Assembly: GCA_014529385.2 (NCBI GenBank)
Contig: CM043968.1
Location: 23,257,013 to 23,321,012 of the forward strand
Reading direction: 5' to 3'
Origin: Adiantum capillus-veneris
Lineage: Eukaryota > Streptophyta > Polypodiopsida > Polypodiales > Pteridaceae
DNA length: 64,000 bases
Shown in pieces: positions 41,359-53,063 of the stretch. The position numbers were made by a program, and so were the translations under genes. Within the stretch, counting starts at the first letter, position 1. Each line of letters begins with the position of its first letter. The notes under the pieces are model-generated. The model did no database searches. It was not told the DNA's origin and saw only the letters and a program-made list of their open reading frames with translations.

Positions 41359-41363
41359 TTGAG

Positions 41364-41420
41364 ACTATTTGTCGGGTTGAAACAGGAGAAGAGTTGTTTG
41401 CTGACTATGAATTTACTTGA
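41364..41420 (+). pseudogene. Possible SET-domain exon, downstream part
   Basis: ACTATTTGTCGGGTTGAAAC and the following bases encode TICRVETGEELFADYEFT then TGA. GEELFADY fits the terminal SET-domain motif. The next bases, if read through, give YFQVLYMDG, so the stop may be a later mutation. It continues 39284-39653 after removal of the solo LTR and one target copy. Confidence 0.45.
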
Positions 41421-41523
41421 TATTTTCAAGTATTATACATGGATGGAAATCTCAAATACATCTATAATTTTTATTTTTCAGGGATAGAATCTCAAAACTT
41501 AAGTGTATATGATTGTTGTTCAC

Positions 41524-41525
<2 letters not shown>

Positions 41526-41588
<63 letters not shown>
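41526..41588 (+). repeat. (TG)n microsatellite
   Basis: About 31 uninterrupted TG dinucleotides, immediately upstream of the decayed gag-protease. It may have helped the joining of the exon relic and that element. Confidence 0.95.
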
Positions 41589-41592
<4 letters not shown>

Positions 41593-41596
41593 TTTG

Positions 41597-44500
41597 ATGA
41601 ATTTGATATGTGGTAAGTGTCTTCAAAGAGATCGAAGAGTGGTAGGAGATCAAGTTAGCTTAGTGTTGACAGAAGAGAGTCTAAAACAAGCAAGGATAGA
41701 TCCCCTAGCACCAATAATAGAAGAGGGTAGTGATACTGACACCTCTTCGAAAGGATCATATCAATGTATGGCTAACCAACAACTTGGAGGTTTCCAGCAG
41801 CAAGGGATCATGGGGGTAGCACCTCTCAAAAACCCTTAAACATGCCAAAGTACATTGCAATTTTTCTTAAGGGAACGAATGAACATGGCACCCTAATGTT
41901 TGCTTATGTTCGAGGATGTCGATGCATTTGTATTGAAGAACGGCCAGCGAGAGGATTAGCAGTAATCATAGTAATCGACAATGGTGATAGGCTTTGTGAT
42001 GAGGAGGGAAACCACTATCTCATTGTTAAAGGCCCAAAAAGTTACAATCAATATGGAGACAACGTAGCAAAAGCGAGATGGTTATGGAGGCCTGAGAAAT
42101 ACCTCCTAAATTCACCCTTTCTGGAGCCTTCCACATTCATGACAAGAGAGTGGAGAGAATGGCGATGATTTAAGAAAATATTGGGATTTACAAGCACGAG
42201 GAGGGAAGAGTCGCCTCTTACTACCGGTGCATGGAGCCCCATGTGAACGAGTTAAGCATAGACAAAGTCTTGTACTTGTTTTTGTATGATTCAATAATGG
42301 GAAACCATATTCTTTTTGTTGATAAGTACGGATGAGAACACGAGCCAATTCACCTAGACAATGTAGGGAAAGTGATAACGCCAGAATTGATGGAACAGGC
42401 TTTGGTAGGGAAGCAAAAGCCCATAGAAACCTCAAGCAAGTCTACAAATCCCTTCTTAGATGATTACAACACCACAGCACAATCAAAAAAACAACCATTG
42501 CCTAACCCTCATAACTTGCAAACATTGCCACTATCATTTCAAGCATGGCTTGAACAGTTTGCAACACCAGAGGTGAACACAAAAGGAGGTGGGTATCAGG
42601 CCATGTCAAAGTTGGAAGCACCACCAAAACCACTACTCCATCAGCAATACTAGGATGAGAGTAGACGAGAATGCTAAATCCGACTAGGACTAAAGCACCA
42701 CATCAAGGACAAGAACAAGAATAAAGAAAACTAGAAGAGGAACGATCACTTGCTAGACCAATCAGGAACTATGGATTAGGAGTACCACTAGGGAAGGAAC
42801 ATGTACAATGTCCTAGGCCAGAAAGGGCTCATAGAGGAGGAATAGGGGATCCTATGTTGAGAATGATAGATCACCAAAGGATCAGACCTTCTCAAGTCCA
42901 AAAATGGGTTAACAAGAAATCTTTTGGAAATAGGGATCCAACGGATCATGTGGCAGCTTTTGTGCATGTCATTAAGGCTGAGGAAGTACTAGACTTTCCC
43001 ACATAGTTTGTAGGATTTGGGTTAACCCTAGAGGAGGATGCCACCACCTAGTTCGACTCTGTTGAACATAGAGGTTTCAAATCAATGGAGGAGGTATTTG
43101 AGAGTTTATCAAGAAATTCTCTCAAAGAGGGATGGTTCATAATACAATCTTGCAAATACATATTTCAAGCAGAAGGAGGCAGAATCTGTTAGAAAAGCAG
43201 CCTTAAGGTTGAAACGTCGATTAAAATTATACCTTGTGGAAGAGTTACCAATTCAATCCCGACTCATGTTGATATTTATCCAAGGACTGAGAAATGCAGA
43301 TCTTCAGAAGGATTTGCATATGAAGAAGAGCTCAACTCTAAACAAGTTGACCAAGGAGGATCTATACCTTAGTAGACAATTGTGATGTCTACAAAGAAGG
43401 TGACTATAGGGGTTTAGATGATGATTTGTCATCACAGCATAGTGGAGCTAAGACCACAAAGTCGGCACAAAAGAGCAAGGTAACGGTAAATCAAGAGAGA
43501 CTTATTGAGGAAGTGCTCAAAAGGATAAGCCCGATTGCAAAGCCATATGCTAAGCAACCTAAGTGGTGTGCCATTGAGCAAAAATGGACGAATCATGCTA
43601 CAAAAGAGTGTTATTATAATAAGGGATATGTGAGAGAGCGACAATATGCCCCACCAGCCCAGGTAGCACCTCCTCAGGTACCACCAATGCCTAGGTATAT
43701 AGTAGGAATTTTTCCAAGACCAAGAGGGCTTGAACGGCCACAGCCAGTTTTGGGGCAACAGCCACCTCTACAAGGAACGAGACCAATGAGCATTAGGTAT
43801 GCACCCACTAAGAGGAATCGGAGGAACAAGCCTTAGTGCCTATGCATTTATATTACGAAGAGCCAAGTGAATACGTGGCTAGTTCAACATACTATCCCCC
43901 CAAAGAGCCAAAAGCATCAGAACCTTGGAGCATGATCGGGAATGTTGGACCACCAACAACAACTCATGCTAAGGAGAAGATAGATACAGTTTGGATGAAT
44001 GCACATTGTTGTTCATAGTCAATGATGGGTTAACAGGACAAAGGCCTGCCTATCAACAAAGAGAAAATCCAGGAGCTCCACGCCAACCTTTAGGACCGTG
44101 CTACAAGTGCGGTCGTGACCACCTTATGAAAGATTGTCCTCATACAGAGATCATTAGAGTGAATGTATATTGTCCAGATTGCGGCATTACTCATTTGATC
44201 AATGAATGTCCAAAAAACCCAAATAAAACAATGAAAACAACGTTAAACATATTGAGGGTAATGTCGTCAAGTATTGGTTTTAAAAATGAAATGGTGATAC
44301 CTATACAGGTTGTCGGAAGGGTGCTAGCTCAAAAAGCAAGGGAAGAACCGATAATTGAGGAACCCAAAACATATGACCTAGTTATGAACGAAAAAAGTCA
44401 ACAAAACACCTGGAAGGCTCGCACATGAAAGCTAGGAAGGAATGTGAACAGACTGCCCTAGTGGAGGAGTTAAAACAAAGCAGGGACATGCTAGAGAGAT

Positions 44501-45262
44501 TAGAGAATCAAACTAATCTTGAGTTGGAAATCCTAGAGACTAGAGAACCTAATGAGAAAAAGAGACCAAAAAATGCAAGTTTGGGAGGATCTACATTAGT
44601 TGAAAAGTTGAATGAACCTCTCGACGCACTTAGGAAAGACTATGAAGTGCAGCTTCAAACTAACCAAAACCAGGAACAAAAATCAATGATGTATCCTTAT
44701 GCTGAGTTAGAAAAGCAAAGGTTGGAGATGTGTCAGAAAATGATCCAAACTGCCCAAGCTTTGCTAGAGCCACCGACAATCAAGCCAAAGAGTTGGATAG
44801 AAGTTCTAGCTCCAACACTGATAATCCCACCGAGGCATGAAATTGAAGGAACAATCGAGAATCCCACATATGAATAGGAAAAGCCAAGGATAGTGCTGAA
44901 TACTACAAATCAGGCATCTGAGGGTTTTCATCCTATGATACCAGAGGCCTATAGAGAGGATGATGGCTTAGACGAGCTTTGGAGACAAATATGAGAAGCA
45001 AATGAGGGAGACAGGTTGAGCCAGATAGTTAACCAAATTAATAAGGGAAGGGATGTCTTTCTTCCACCCATTGAGGAGTTCGAAGTAGGATCTCAAGAAT
45101 ATCTAGATATTTGCTCATATTGGGGTATGGAAGATCAATACGATCTTTAGACAGTCAACCTCAATCTTTGAGAACCTTACCCTCTTACATGGGAGAGTAT
45201 GAAGCAAAATCAGATGTGAAGTCCGTGCCATCACAAAGACTCTCATTAACAAAGTCTATGGA
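41597..45262 (+). pseudogene. gag: Decayed gag-protease region, relative of the 19-kb element
   Basis: The ATG at 41597 (MNLICGKCLQRD) and the text up to 45262 are co-linear with the 1562-aa gag-protease: the leader domain (GDRLCDEEGNHYLIV), capsid fragments (43020-43380), WCAIEQKWTNHATKEC (43568), proline-rich linker, and both CX2CX3HX4C knuckles (44100-44210). The coiled-coil part (44425-44877) and LRTLPSYMGEYEAKSD (45170) follow. At least eight frames are used, so it is long dead. It stops short of the protease, cut at 45262 by chromovirus D. The 5' end has lost its LTR. It is an independent, older insertion of the same lineage. Confidence 0.9.
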
Positions 45263-45417
45263 AGACGTCGTCTCCGTAAACTTGATCCTAAGCATGCATA
45301 CTTCTTAACATTTGTGCAAAATAAAGAAAAAGAGAGTCTTATAAGACAAAAACTTTGTTCATTTTAAACATTTTTACATTTTCTTACTCAAGGGAAGCAT
45401 TGTAAGCATTGACAAGG

Positions 45418-46023
45418 TTTAGGTTATCCTTTAATTGTATTGCCTTGCATCCATCTAGTATCTTCAAAAGGATAGTTCTTAAACTTAATAAGATACCGTT
45501 GGATAATCTTACCACCTCTCAATATCTTGTCTTCATGTCGGAGAATGGACTCGTGTTGCAGCACCTCTTCTTGGTCCTCGATCTACGGTGGGTCTTCAAT
45601 AGTTGGTTCTTGTGGTGGCTCTCCTTTGTAAGGCTTTAGTAGGATCACATGGAAAGCATTGTGTATGAGCCAATGACTGGGCAACTTGAGTTGATAGGCC
45701 ATCTCATTGATTTGTCTAAGAATCTGGAAGGGACCATAGTACCTTTTTGCTAATTTAGCATAGTACTTTTGATGTCCCGTAGGATTCTTGCACATTGGGT
45801 CCCTTAATCGAGCCTTGGGAAACTTAAACAAGACCCCAATCATTTTGTTTAAAGGCTTGAGTTCTTCTGTGCTTATCAGCAGCAACCTTTTGCCTTTGTT
45901 GTGAGATAGAGATAGCATCCTTAATCTTTTAAAAAGATTCTTGTAGGTCTTGGCTATACTCATCTGTAGCGAAGATCTTCCCATGTACCTTAAGTAGCAG
46001 GGGACTTTTAGATCTTCCCTCAA
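45418..46023 (-). pseudogene. Chromovirus D integrase tail and chromodomain
   Basis: The frame 46023-45583 encodes the integrase C-terminal region (KLAKRYYGPFQILRQINE, YQLKLPSHWLIHNAFHVILL), including the GPY/F-type motif. Past an in-frame stop, 45600-45418 reads EEVLQHESILRHEDKIL, then RYLIKFKNYPFEDTRWM: the strand-strand-helix order and the W of a chromodomain. The chromodomain steers integration to heterochromatin marks in the family. The stop makes this copy inactive. Confidence 0.8.
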
Positions 46024-46700
46024 TTACCTCAAAAGGTGCTTTTTTGGTGGAGGTATGTATAGTGTTATTGTAGGCATACTCCACTAACAGTAAGTACTTC
46101 TCCCATTGGGACCTTTGATCTACTTCCGTTACGTAGGCTTTTACTAGATCAAGAATTGTTAGGTTAGCTATTTCACTTTGGCCATCCGTTTGAGGGTGAT
46201 AGGCCGAAGAGAAGTTTAGCATTGTCCCTAAATTCTCAAAGAGACACTTCCAAAAATTGGTCATTCTAGGATCTCTATCAGACACTATAGACATTGGCAA
46301 GCCATGGTACTTGAAGATTTGTGATATGAAGAGGGTTGCCGTTTGATGGGCTTTGATAGTCTTTTTGACAAGTATAAAAGGAGCTTGTTATCTGAACTTG
46401 TCTACTATCATCCATATTCTCGTATTCCCATGGATAGACTTAGGCAGTCCAAAGATAAAATCCATGGATATGCTCTCCCATGGTGAATTAGGGATTGGCA
46501 ATGGTTGAAGCAATCCAAGTTGCTTCCCTCTATCAAACTTTGTCTTTTGGCATACCACACATCTGGAAACATACTCTTGTATGTTTTCTTTCATGGCAGG
46601 CCAATAGAAATATGTTTTTATCCCTTTTAGGGTAGACTAGATCCCTCTATGCCCTGCAAAAGGAGGAGCATGAGATTCATACATTAATTTCTCACGTAGT
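45929..46700 (-). pseudogene. Chromovirus D integrase
   Basis: Two frames (46594-46388 and 46300-45929) hold the end of the H2C2 finger (YVSRCVVCQKTKFDRG) and the DDE core: D in SMDFIFGLP, D in IVSDRDPRMTNFW and E in YHPQTDGQSEIANL. EYAYNNTIHTSTKKAPFEV follows. A break near 46390 separates them. Standard Ty3/gypsy integrase, inactivated. Confidence 0.88.
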
Positions 46701-46786
46701 GAGTTAGTACTGCATAGTCTATTGCCATAGAGAAGATAACCATCTTGTAAGGTAAATGGTTCCTCTTTCTTCCCTAATGCAAGGGC

Positions 46787-47182
46787 TCAAATCACGTCTC
46801 TAAAATCGGGATCAATAGCGTACTCATCTGTAGAAGATAGATCATTGTGAGTTGTTATGGAAACCGCATTCACTCTCGGACGTCTTGAGAGTGCATCGAC
46901 TACTTGATTATTCTTGCCAACAACGTGAGCAATATGAAAATTAAATTGCAAAAGGAAATTTTCCCACCTCATTTGTTTGTCGGAGAGCTTGGTCTGCATC
47001 ATGAAGTACTTAAGGCTTTGGTGATCTGTCTGTAGAATGAAAGGAGTCCCCAATAAATAGTGCTTCCACGAGTCTAAGGCATGTAGAACTTCGAGGAGTT
47101 CCTTTTCATATATGCCTAGAGCTTGCTCAACAAGGTCGAGCCTTAAACTTTCATAGGCTATGGCGTACCCTTCTTGGAGCAA
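46787..47182 (-). pseudogene. Chromovirus D RNase H
   Basis: GYAIAYESLRLDLVEQALGIYEKELL is followed by HYLLGTPFILQTDHQSLKYF and FHIAHVVGKNNQVVDALSRR, the normal RNase H landmarks. The open frame starts after the first catalytic aspartate segment, which is in another frame upstream (about 47190-47230). Part of pol. Confidence 0.85.
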
Positions 47183-47469
47183 AACAACTCCAAGGCAATC
47201 ACCATAAGCGTCACATTGGACCTCAAATGGCTTTGAGAGAAACGGGAGTGTAACAGGTTGAGAGATAAGCTTTTCAAAAGCATTGTTCTCCTTGGCAAAT
47301 CATGCATACCTAACATTTTTCTTTGTTAGGTTATGTAATGGTCCCGCGATTTGTGAGAACTTTTCTATGAAGCATCTATAGTATGCACACATACCTATAA
47401 AGCTTCTTAGTTCATGTAGATTCCTTGGATTAGGCCATCCTTTGATTACCTCTAGTTTTGATGGATCCA

Positions 47470-48727
47470 TTTGGATGCCATCTTGAGAGATAATGTGACC
47501 TAAATACTGAATCTCTTGAAAGAAAAACTCACTTTTTTTTTTATTAAGATAAATTTATTCTCTCGTAAGACTTGAAATACTACTTGGAGATGTTGCTTGT
47601 GTTTGTCTAGTGAATTAGAGTAGATGATTATATCATCAAAGAACACTCCAGTAAAGGTTCTGTGAGGCCTGAATAGCTTCTCCATCAAGCGGTTAAATGT
47701 GGTTGGTGCATTGGTCAAGCCAAAAGGCATGACAATGTGTTCGTAAAGACCAAACATAGTGCAAAATGCGGTCTTTACAATGTCTTGATCAACTATCCTT
47801 ATTTGATGGTAGCCACTTTTTAGGTCAATCCTATTGAAGTAGGTTGACCCTTGTAGCTTATCAAATAGGTCTTCTACCCGTGGAATGGGAGACCTATTCT
47901 TGATAGTGATCCTATTTAGTGCTCTATAGTCGACACACATACGTTGCCGTCTTTCTTTTGCATTAACAACACGGGTGAAAAAAATGGAGATGAGCTAGGC
48001 CTAACCATGCCCTTCTCAAATAACTCATGCACTTGCCGCATAATCTCCTCTTGTTGATCTTGAGGAACTCTATAAGGAGGTTTATTAGGCGGTGAAATTC
48101 CAGGAAGAAGTTCAATTGCATGGTCATCATTGCCTCGTTTAGGAGATAGTTCACAAGGGATGTCGTCAATAAAAACATCTTGAAATCCCTTGAGAAAATT
48201 GGATAACTCTAATTCCTTGTGATTGTTTATATTTTCTTTTGCTAAAGCATTAGGTTCATTTTGAGAATCTTTAACAAAAATCATGTACGAGGAAATAGAG
48301 CTCTTTATTGACTTATTGAAAGCTTGCGTATGTACAATGGGTATGGTGTTACCCAACTCCTTAGCATCTATGTACATATATTTTTCCCTGAACCTAAAGT
48401 AGATTTGCCTTTCAGGGAATTTTACATTGGCAGCCATGCAATCAAACCATGGTGCCCCTAGGATTACATCCTCGTGCTTGAGAGGAGAGATAAAGATGTC
48501 CTCCTTGTCCACATAACTTTGGACATGGAGCCTCAATTTCCCAATTAAGGGAGTGACTGAGGCTTCTTGCCCCATGAAAGCACCATCAGTGTGGGTAGGA
48601 CATCTCCCATCTCATAGGCTTGGATGCCTAGCTTGGTGGCCAACTCTATGGATATGAAATTGTGAGTAGAACCAAGGTCAAAGAGAATAAAAGCATCATG
48701 TTCTCTTACCTTTCCCAAGCATGGCAT
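47470..48727 (-). pseudogene. pol: Chromovirus D protease and reverse transcriptase
   Basis: The protease reads ILFDLGSTHNFIS (48690) with D-L-G-S as active site, then VILGAPWFDCM. The polyprotein runs on to RT: HAIELLPGISPPNKPPYRVP and MVRPSSSPFFSPVLLMQKKDG. A frameshift at about 47935 follows, then MCVDYRALNRITIKNR, FNRIDLKSGYHQI, FGLTNAPTTFNRLM and the catalytic FFDDII (about 47630). A poly-T run at 47530 breaks the end (KKKVSFSFKRF). Only one or two lesions separate it from an open RT, so it is younger than chromovirus B pol. Confidence 0.88.
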
Positions 48728-48799
48728 AGAGAAGATCCTTTGTGGTGAGCATCCTCTTCTTGGATTTCGACCAAGGTAGCTCTAGGAGGCTCATTTCAT

Positions 48800-50330
48800 G
48801 TATTCTTGTGGGGACAAGCATGATAGGCATGCCCTTGCTCCTTGCACTTGAAACAGCAGTTATCTTTACGATAACGCTCAAGCTCTTTAGGAAAGAAACA
48901 TTTTTTCCTTTATAAACTCCCTTCTCCTTAGCTTTGTTGTTGTTGGTGTTGCTTTAGGAGACTTTTGAACATTGTCCTTCCCCTTAGGCTCATTATTACG
49001 GTCCTTGTTCTCCGTGGGCTTAAGATTTCTCTTAGCCCCTTGTTGTAAATTGATTCGTGAAGCCACCATGGTATGGTGTATGGCCGCAGATATGGTGCGT
49101 GGCCTTTGGGAGTTAACATACTCCGCCATATCTTCAGTTAGACCCGCACAAAATTGTTGTGTTTTCTCTCCAAAATCCATCTTTTTGAAGACAGTGGCTT
49201 TGAGATGTAAGTCCCAAAACTTGTCTACATATTTGTGAATAGATTCATAGGGAGAGAGCTTCAAGCTTCGCCATTCGGTGAGTACTTTGTCTTTGGCATC
49301 GGTAGCCAAAAACTGCTTCATGATGGAAGCTCTTAAAGCTTTCATGTTCGTGGAGCTTCACCGTTTGCCCGTAGGCTAGACCACCATTGTCTGGCGGACT
49401 TTTGAAAATGCATAGCTACATGGCGTAGCTTAGAGGACTCTGTGAAGCCCTCATCTCCAAACGCCGCATCAAATTGTTGGATGAAGGCCAAGACTTTGTC
49501 CCTAGCACCAAAGGTGCCATCGTAGGTAAGGAAAGAGATGTTCTTTCCTCTCTCTTTGAACTTTTTGAGCTTGGACGACCTCTTCCACGCAACATAGGGT
49601 TTCCTATGGCCTCTTCTTTTTGGTGGTTCGAAAGCTGCACCAGGACTTTCTTCAGAAGAGGAAGAATTTGAGAAGGATGGAGAAGAGGGTGACCTCTTTC
49701 TCGCCTTTTTCTTCCCTTGTTCCTCCTTGTCTGCACCATCACTTTCTTCATAAGAGGAAGAGGATGAAGAAGATGGAGAAGAGGGTGACCTCTTTCTCGC
49801 CTTTGTCTTCTCTTGTTTTCTGTCATCCCTGTTTGAATTATGGTGTGGAGAAGTGTGCGATTGTCTTCTCCATTTAGGGGGTGTTGAAGAGTGTTTTGCC
49901 CGTTGTCTTCATGGAGCCATCTCCACCGAGGTGGCAAGAGACTCACTTCTTTCTTGTTCTTTTGGTGGGGGCTCTACCATTGAAACTTGAGTTCTCCTTT
50001 GGGAAGGATATGTGTCGTCAAGTAGTAGATTTTTGAGCCCTTCGTACGGATCCTCTCCTTCTTCCCTTATCGGAGAGAGGCCTCTTTTGGAAGTCTCACA
50101 AGGAGGCTTCCTAGGTACTCTCTCTTCTTGGTGGGGAGTTTGGAGAATCCCATGAGCACGTAGCTGCCGTTGCACTTCACTTTAGAGGGATGGATTTCCC
50201 ATGGCTTGTTGAAGCCTAGAAACAAGGTAGTCAACAAGTATAGGGGCATCATTAGTAACCTGTTCATTAGCAAAATCAAAACTATCAACATTAATTCCAC
50301 TCTCTTTAGTATTGTCACCCATTCTAACAA
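48800..50330 (-). pseudogene. gag: Chromovirus D gag
   Basis: The start region (about 50330-50180) matches MADNNQES of chromovirus B but with a stop after GNPS. Next come a linker (50175-49909), a serine/arginine-rich segment (about 49870-49640, with repeated KARKRSPSSPS), and capsid sequence (TYDGTFGARDKVLAFIQQF; KYVDKFWDLHLKATVFKKM at about 49230). A zinc knuckle, CFKCKEQGHAYHAC, lies at about 48870-48830. Frames change several times. Nucleocapsid and capsid function are known for the family. Confidence 0.85.
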
Positions 50331-50909
50331 CTTTTAGGTGTAAAATTTTTTAGATGTACTTTGGCACTTCAAGCCCTAGTTGCTACTTCTCTTAACATCT
50401 TTAGAAAAGCACTCAAGCTCTTGTACCCGTGGCTCGAATATCATTAATTGCAAGGAATAGAAGAGAGGGTCTTTCACCACCAAAAAAGTACCGGCTCCTG
50501 TCAAGCTTCTAATAGCTCAATAGTGATTAGCAAGCCCCATAGGATTCCACTATTAATACCATAGCTCTCACGACGGTGATGCCCCTTTATCTGCACGAAG
50601 CAGGCGCATTGCAAGGCTAAAAAATCCCTATTCTACTTACTCAATTGCAATTAATAATACCAACCATTTATAATTAGCTTGAGGACCTCTCTTCTTGAGC
50701 AAGAAAAGAGAAACCTTGTGCTCTGATACCAATGTAACATTTAATGATCTAGTAACTTGTGTATAGCAGAAAATAACATAGACATAGTGAGCATTTCATT
50801 AAAAATAGATTCCTAATGAGCATAGCAAGAGTGCTTGGATGGAGAGAGCAACAAAAGCATAACACCTAGCTAGATAGGCATGAAGAATACTTCAAAAAGA
50901 GAGAGAAAT

Positions 50910-51101
50910 TGTTGGGGTATAAAGCCCAATGTGGTCGCCCAGGTAAGTGGGCGGGCCGCCAGGTATGTACACTTATTCTTTTGTAAAAACCTAATAAGAA
51001 CTCACTATGCTCTACACATTACATTAGAGCGAGTTCACCATATCGTCGTGCTCTTCTTCTCGCACTCTCTCTCGCGTCGCACTTCCGCTCGTACTCCTTC
51101 A
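50910..51101 (+). repeat. 5' LTR of copia derivative
   Basis: 192 bp, TGTTGGGG to CTCCTTCA, followed by ACTGGTATCAGAGCTCAG. The reverse complement at 53064-53255 differs at only a few bases. Such a short LTR is typical of copia elements and terminal-repeat miniature elements. Confidence 0.9.
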
Positions 51102-52167
51102 ACTGGTATCAGAGCTCAGATCGAGGCTCGGGGCAGCACTGCAGGAGGCTAGAGTCACCAGCTCAGATTGGAGTGAAATTCGACAGGCGCAGACACGGCC
51201 CCAAATCCTGTGGGAGAGCCCGAGGTCATCTCGGCCACCGTTCGGCTTCGACAAAGGTCTATGCAGGCCATTTTCGACTACGTGGTCTCGGCGGGTGCAG
51301 ATCCGACTCTGCAAATTTGGGGTTTTCGGCCTACGACTGCAGGTGCTGAGGATATCGACACTCCCAGAGTGTTGATTTGTGGCTGTCTACACATCGAAGG
51401 ACGGCTCACAGTTCTTGGAGGCGTGTCACATACGACATGGGCACATCTACACACAGACCGTAGGCGACATCCACTAGTTCATCAGGTAGCTTGTGTTTGT
51501 TGCTTGATATTCCAGATTTCATCCTGACATTGCAGGTACTTCCACATGGGATGTATTGTCAGAGATGATGTATGTCTGTTGAGGGTTTGCTGGCTGTGAG
51601 TCACGCAGCAAACAACCGCCGCAGCGGTTACAGCATACAGTGGGAAATTTGTGGATGTATGACTTTGTGGGAAGTTTATGTATTGTCAGATTTACTGCAG
51701 CCTTTGTTGAGGGTCGAGTGAGGTTTTATTGAGCTGGGGGATTCTCGAATGTTGAGATCCTTTCGGTGATACAGGTCTTGGAGCGATCCCTAGAGCACCC
51801 TTAGATAGGCAGCTAGGATGTATTGACTGTGAGTTAGACAGTTGGGATTGCATCTTTGCTTTACTACCGTTGAGGCATTGCCGCAGTCTATGCTTACAGG
51901 ACAGTGACAGGACAGTCAAAGACAGTACAATTGCAGGACAGGTTTACCCACAGCTTACAATGTCAGAGAGACAGTGTTTTTTGAGCTGTTTTTTGGTCTA
52001 TTTTTAGTACACCATAGCCATTTTACAAAGGAGACTCTGCCAAAATTTCTGCAGAATCTGAAGCTTTCTTCGTTCATTTGACAGGTTGATATTGGTTCAG
52101 AGGTCAGTTTACAGGGGAAACTCTGCCGAATTTTTCCCAGGAAAGTAAACTACTGTGAAGCGTAGCT
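51102..52167 (+). other. Primer site and leader of copia derivative
   Basis: TGGTATCAGAGCTCAG (51104-51119) pairs with initiator tRNA-Met. The following kilobase up to the gag ATG has no convincing coding frame. It would hold packaging signals. Nothing else is recognised. Confidence 0.75.
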
Positions 52168-52935
52168 ATGGCTGGATCACAGGACACTGCTCTTTACAAT
52201 ATCAAGAAGCTGGATGGAACCAATTTCCCATTGTGGAAGAAGCAGATTTGGCACGTGTTGGTACAAAAGAAGCAGATAAAACCTATAAAGCTCAAGGGGA
52301 TAAAACCAGAAGATATGGACGAAGATGAATGGAGCGAAATGGATGAATTGGCACTTTCTACCATTATGCTGACTTTGGCAGAAAGCGTTTACTTCAATGT
52401 AGCAGACGAGATGTTGGCTTATCAAGCATGGTTAAAGCTGAGTGATCTTTATGAGAAGCAGAGTGCAGCTTCAGAGGTATACTGGCTTAAGAAGCTTGTT
52501 GACTTGAAGATGAAAGAAGGGACACCTATGTCCAATCATCTGAATGAATTCAGCACAATCTACAGTCAGTTGTCAGCTCAAGGTGTCAAGTTTGATGAAC
52601 CTGTTAGAGCTATGTTCCTGTTGATCACATTGCCGGAAAGTTGGGACACTTTTCGCACAGCTTTGAGTAATTTTGCACCTCCAGATGGTTTGAACATAGC
52701 AGGTGTAGAAGGAAGTCTGCTTACTGAAGAAACCAATAGAAAGACAATGGACAAAGGCAAAGGAACAGCCTTAGTTGTTAAGGGAAGGACCAAAGAAAAG
52801 TACAAAGGTGGAAAGAGGAATCAGTCTCGTAGCAAGTCCCGCAGTGCTAAAGGCAAGAGTGACATAGAATGCTACCAATGTGGTCGCCCAGGTAAGTGGG
52901 CGGGCCGCCAGGTATGTACACATATTCTTTTGTAA
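52168..52935 (+). CDS. gag: Copia gag, 255 aa, intact
   Basis: The ATG at 52168 gives MAGSQDTALYNIKKLDGTNF and then PLWKKQIWHVLVQKK, the start of copia gag (UBN2 type). It continues with AYQAWLKLSDLYEKQSA, YWLKKLVDLKM, HLNEFSTIYSQL and MFLLITLPESWDTF. A basic region precedes a half zinc knuckle, CYQCGRPG. At that point the frame enters LTR sequence (KWAGRQVCTHILL) and stops, so H and the last C of the knuckle are replaced. The capsid part is complete and uninterrupted, so particle formation is conceivable, but RNA binding by the knuckle is doubtful. No pol follows. A non-autonomous element with gag only is unusual. Confidence 0.9.
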   Translation: MAGSQDTALYNIKKLDGTNFPLWKKQIWHVLVQKKQIKPIKLKGIKPEDMDEDEWSEMDELALSTIMLTLAESVYFNVADEMLAYQAWLKLSDLYEKQSAASEVYWLKKLVDLKMKEGTPMSNHLNEFSTIYSQLSAQGVKFDEPVRAMFLLITLPESWDTFRTALSNFAPPDGLNIAGVEGSLLTEETNRKTMDKGKGTALVVKGRTKEKYKGGKRNQSRSKSRSAKGKSDIECYQCGRPGKWAGRQVCTHILL

Positions 52936-53046
52936 AAACCTAATAAGAACTCACTATGCTCTACACATTACAGTAGAGCGAGTTCACCATATCGACGTGC
53001 TCTTCTTCTCGCACTCTCTCTCGCGTCGCACTTCCGCTCGTACTCC
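52875..53046 (+). repeat. Direct partial LTR fused to gag
   Basis: This equals LTR positions 17 to 188. It begins inside the gag zinc-knuckle codons with CCAATGTGGTCGCCCAGG, which the gag and the LTR have in common, and lacks the last four LTR bases. Together with the inverted LTR it makes a hairpin with arms of about 170 bp. Confidence 0.9.
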
Positions 53047-53063
53047 CTCCCTCTAGCGCCGGT

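Larger units (their letters stand above)
45263..50732 (-). mobile_element. Chromovirus D internal region (minus strand), 3' truncated
   Basis: Read on the minus strand: initiator-Met primer site (about 50712-50732), gag, protease, RT, RNase H, integrase, chromodomain and 3' untranslated end. It breaks at 45262 within the GACGACGTCT motif that lies about 240 bp before the polypurine tract in the other copies. There is thus no 3' LTR. It is the best-preserved chromovirus in the window, although stops and frameshifts remain. Its 5' LTR is the interrupted one at 50733-54681. Confidence 0.9.
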
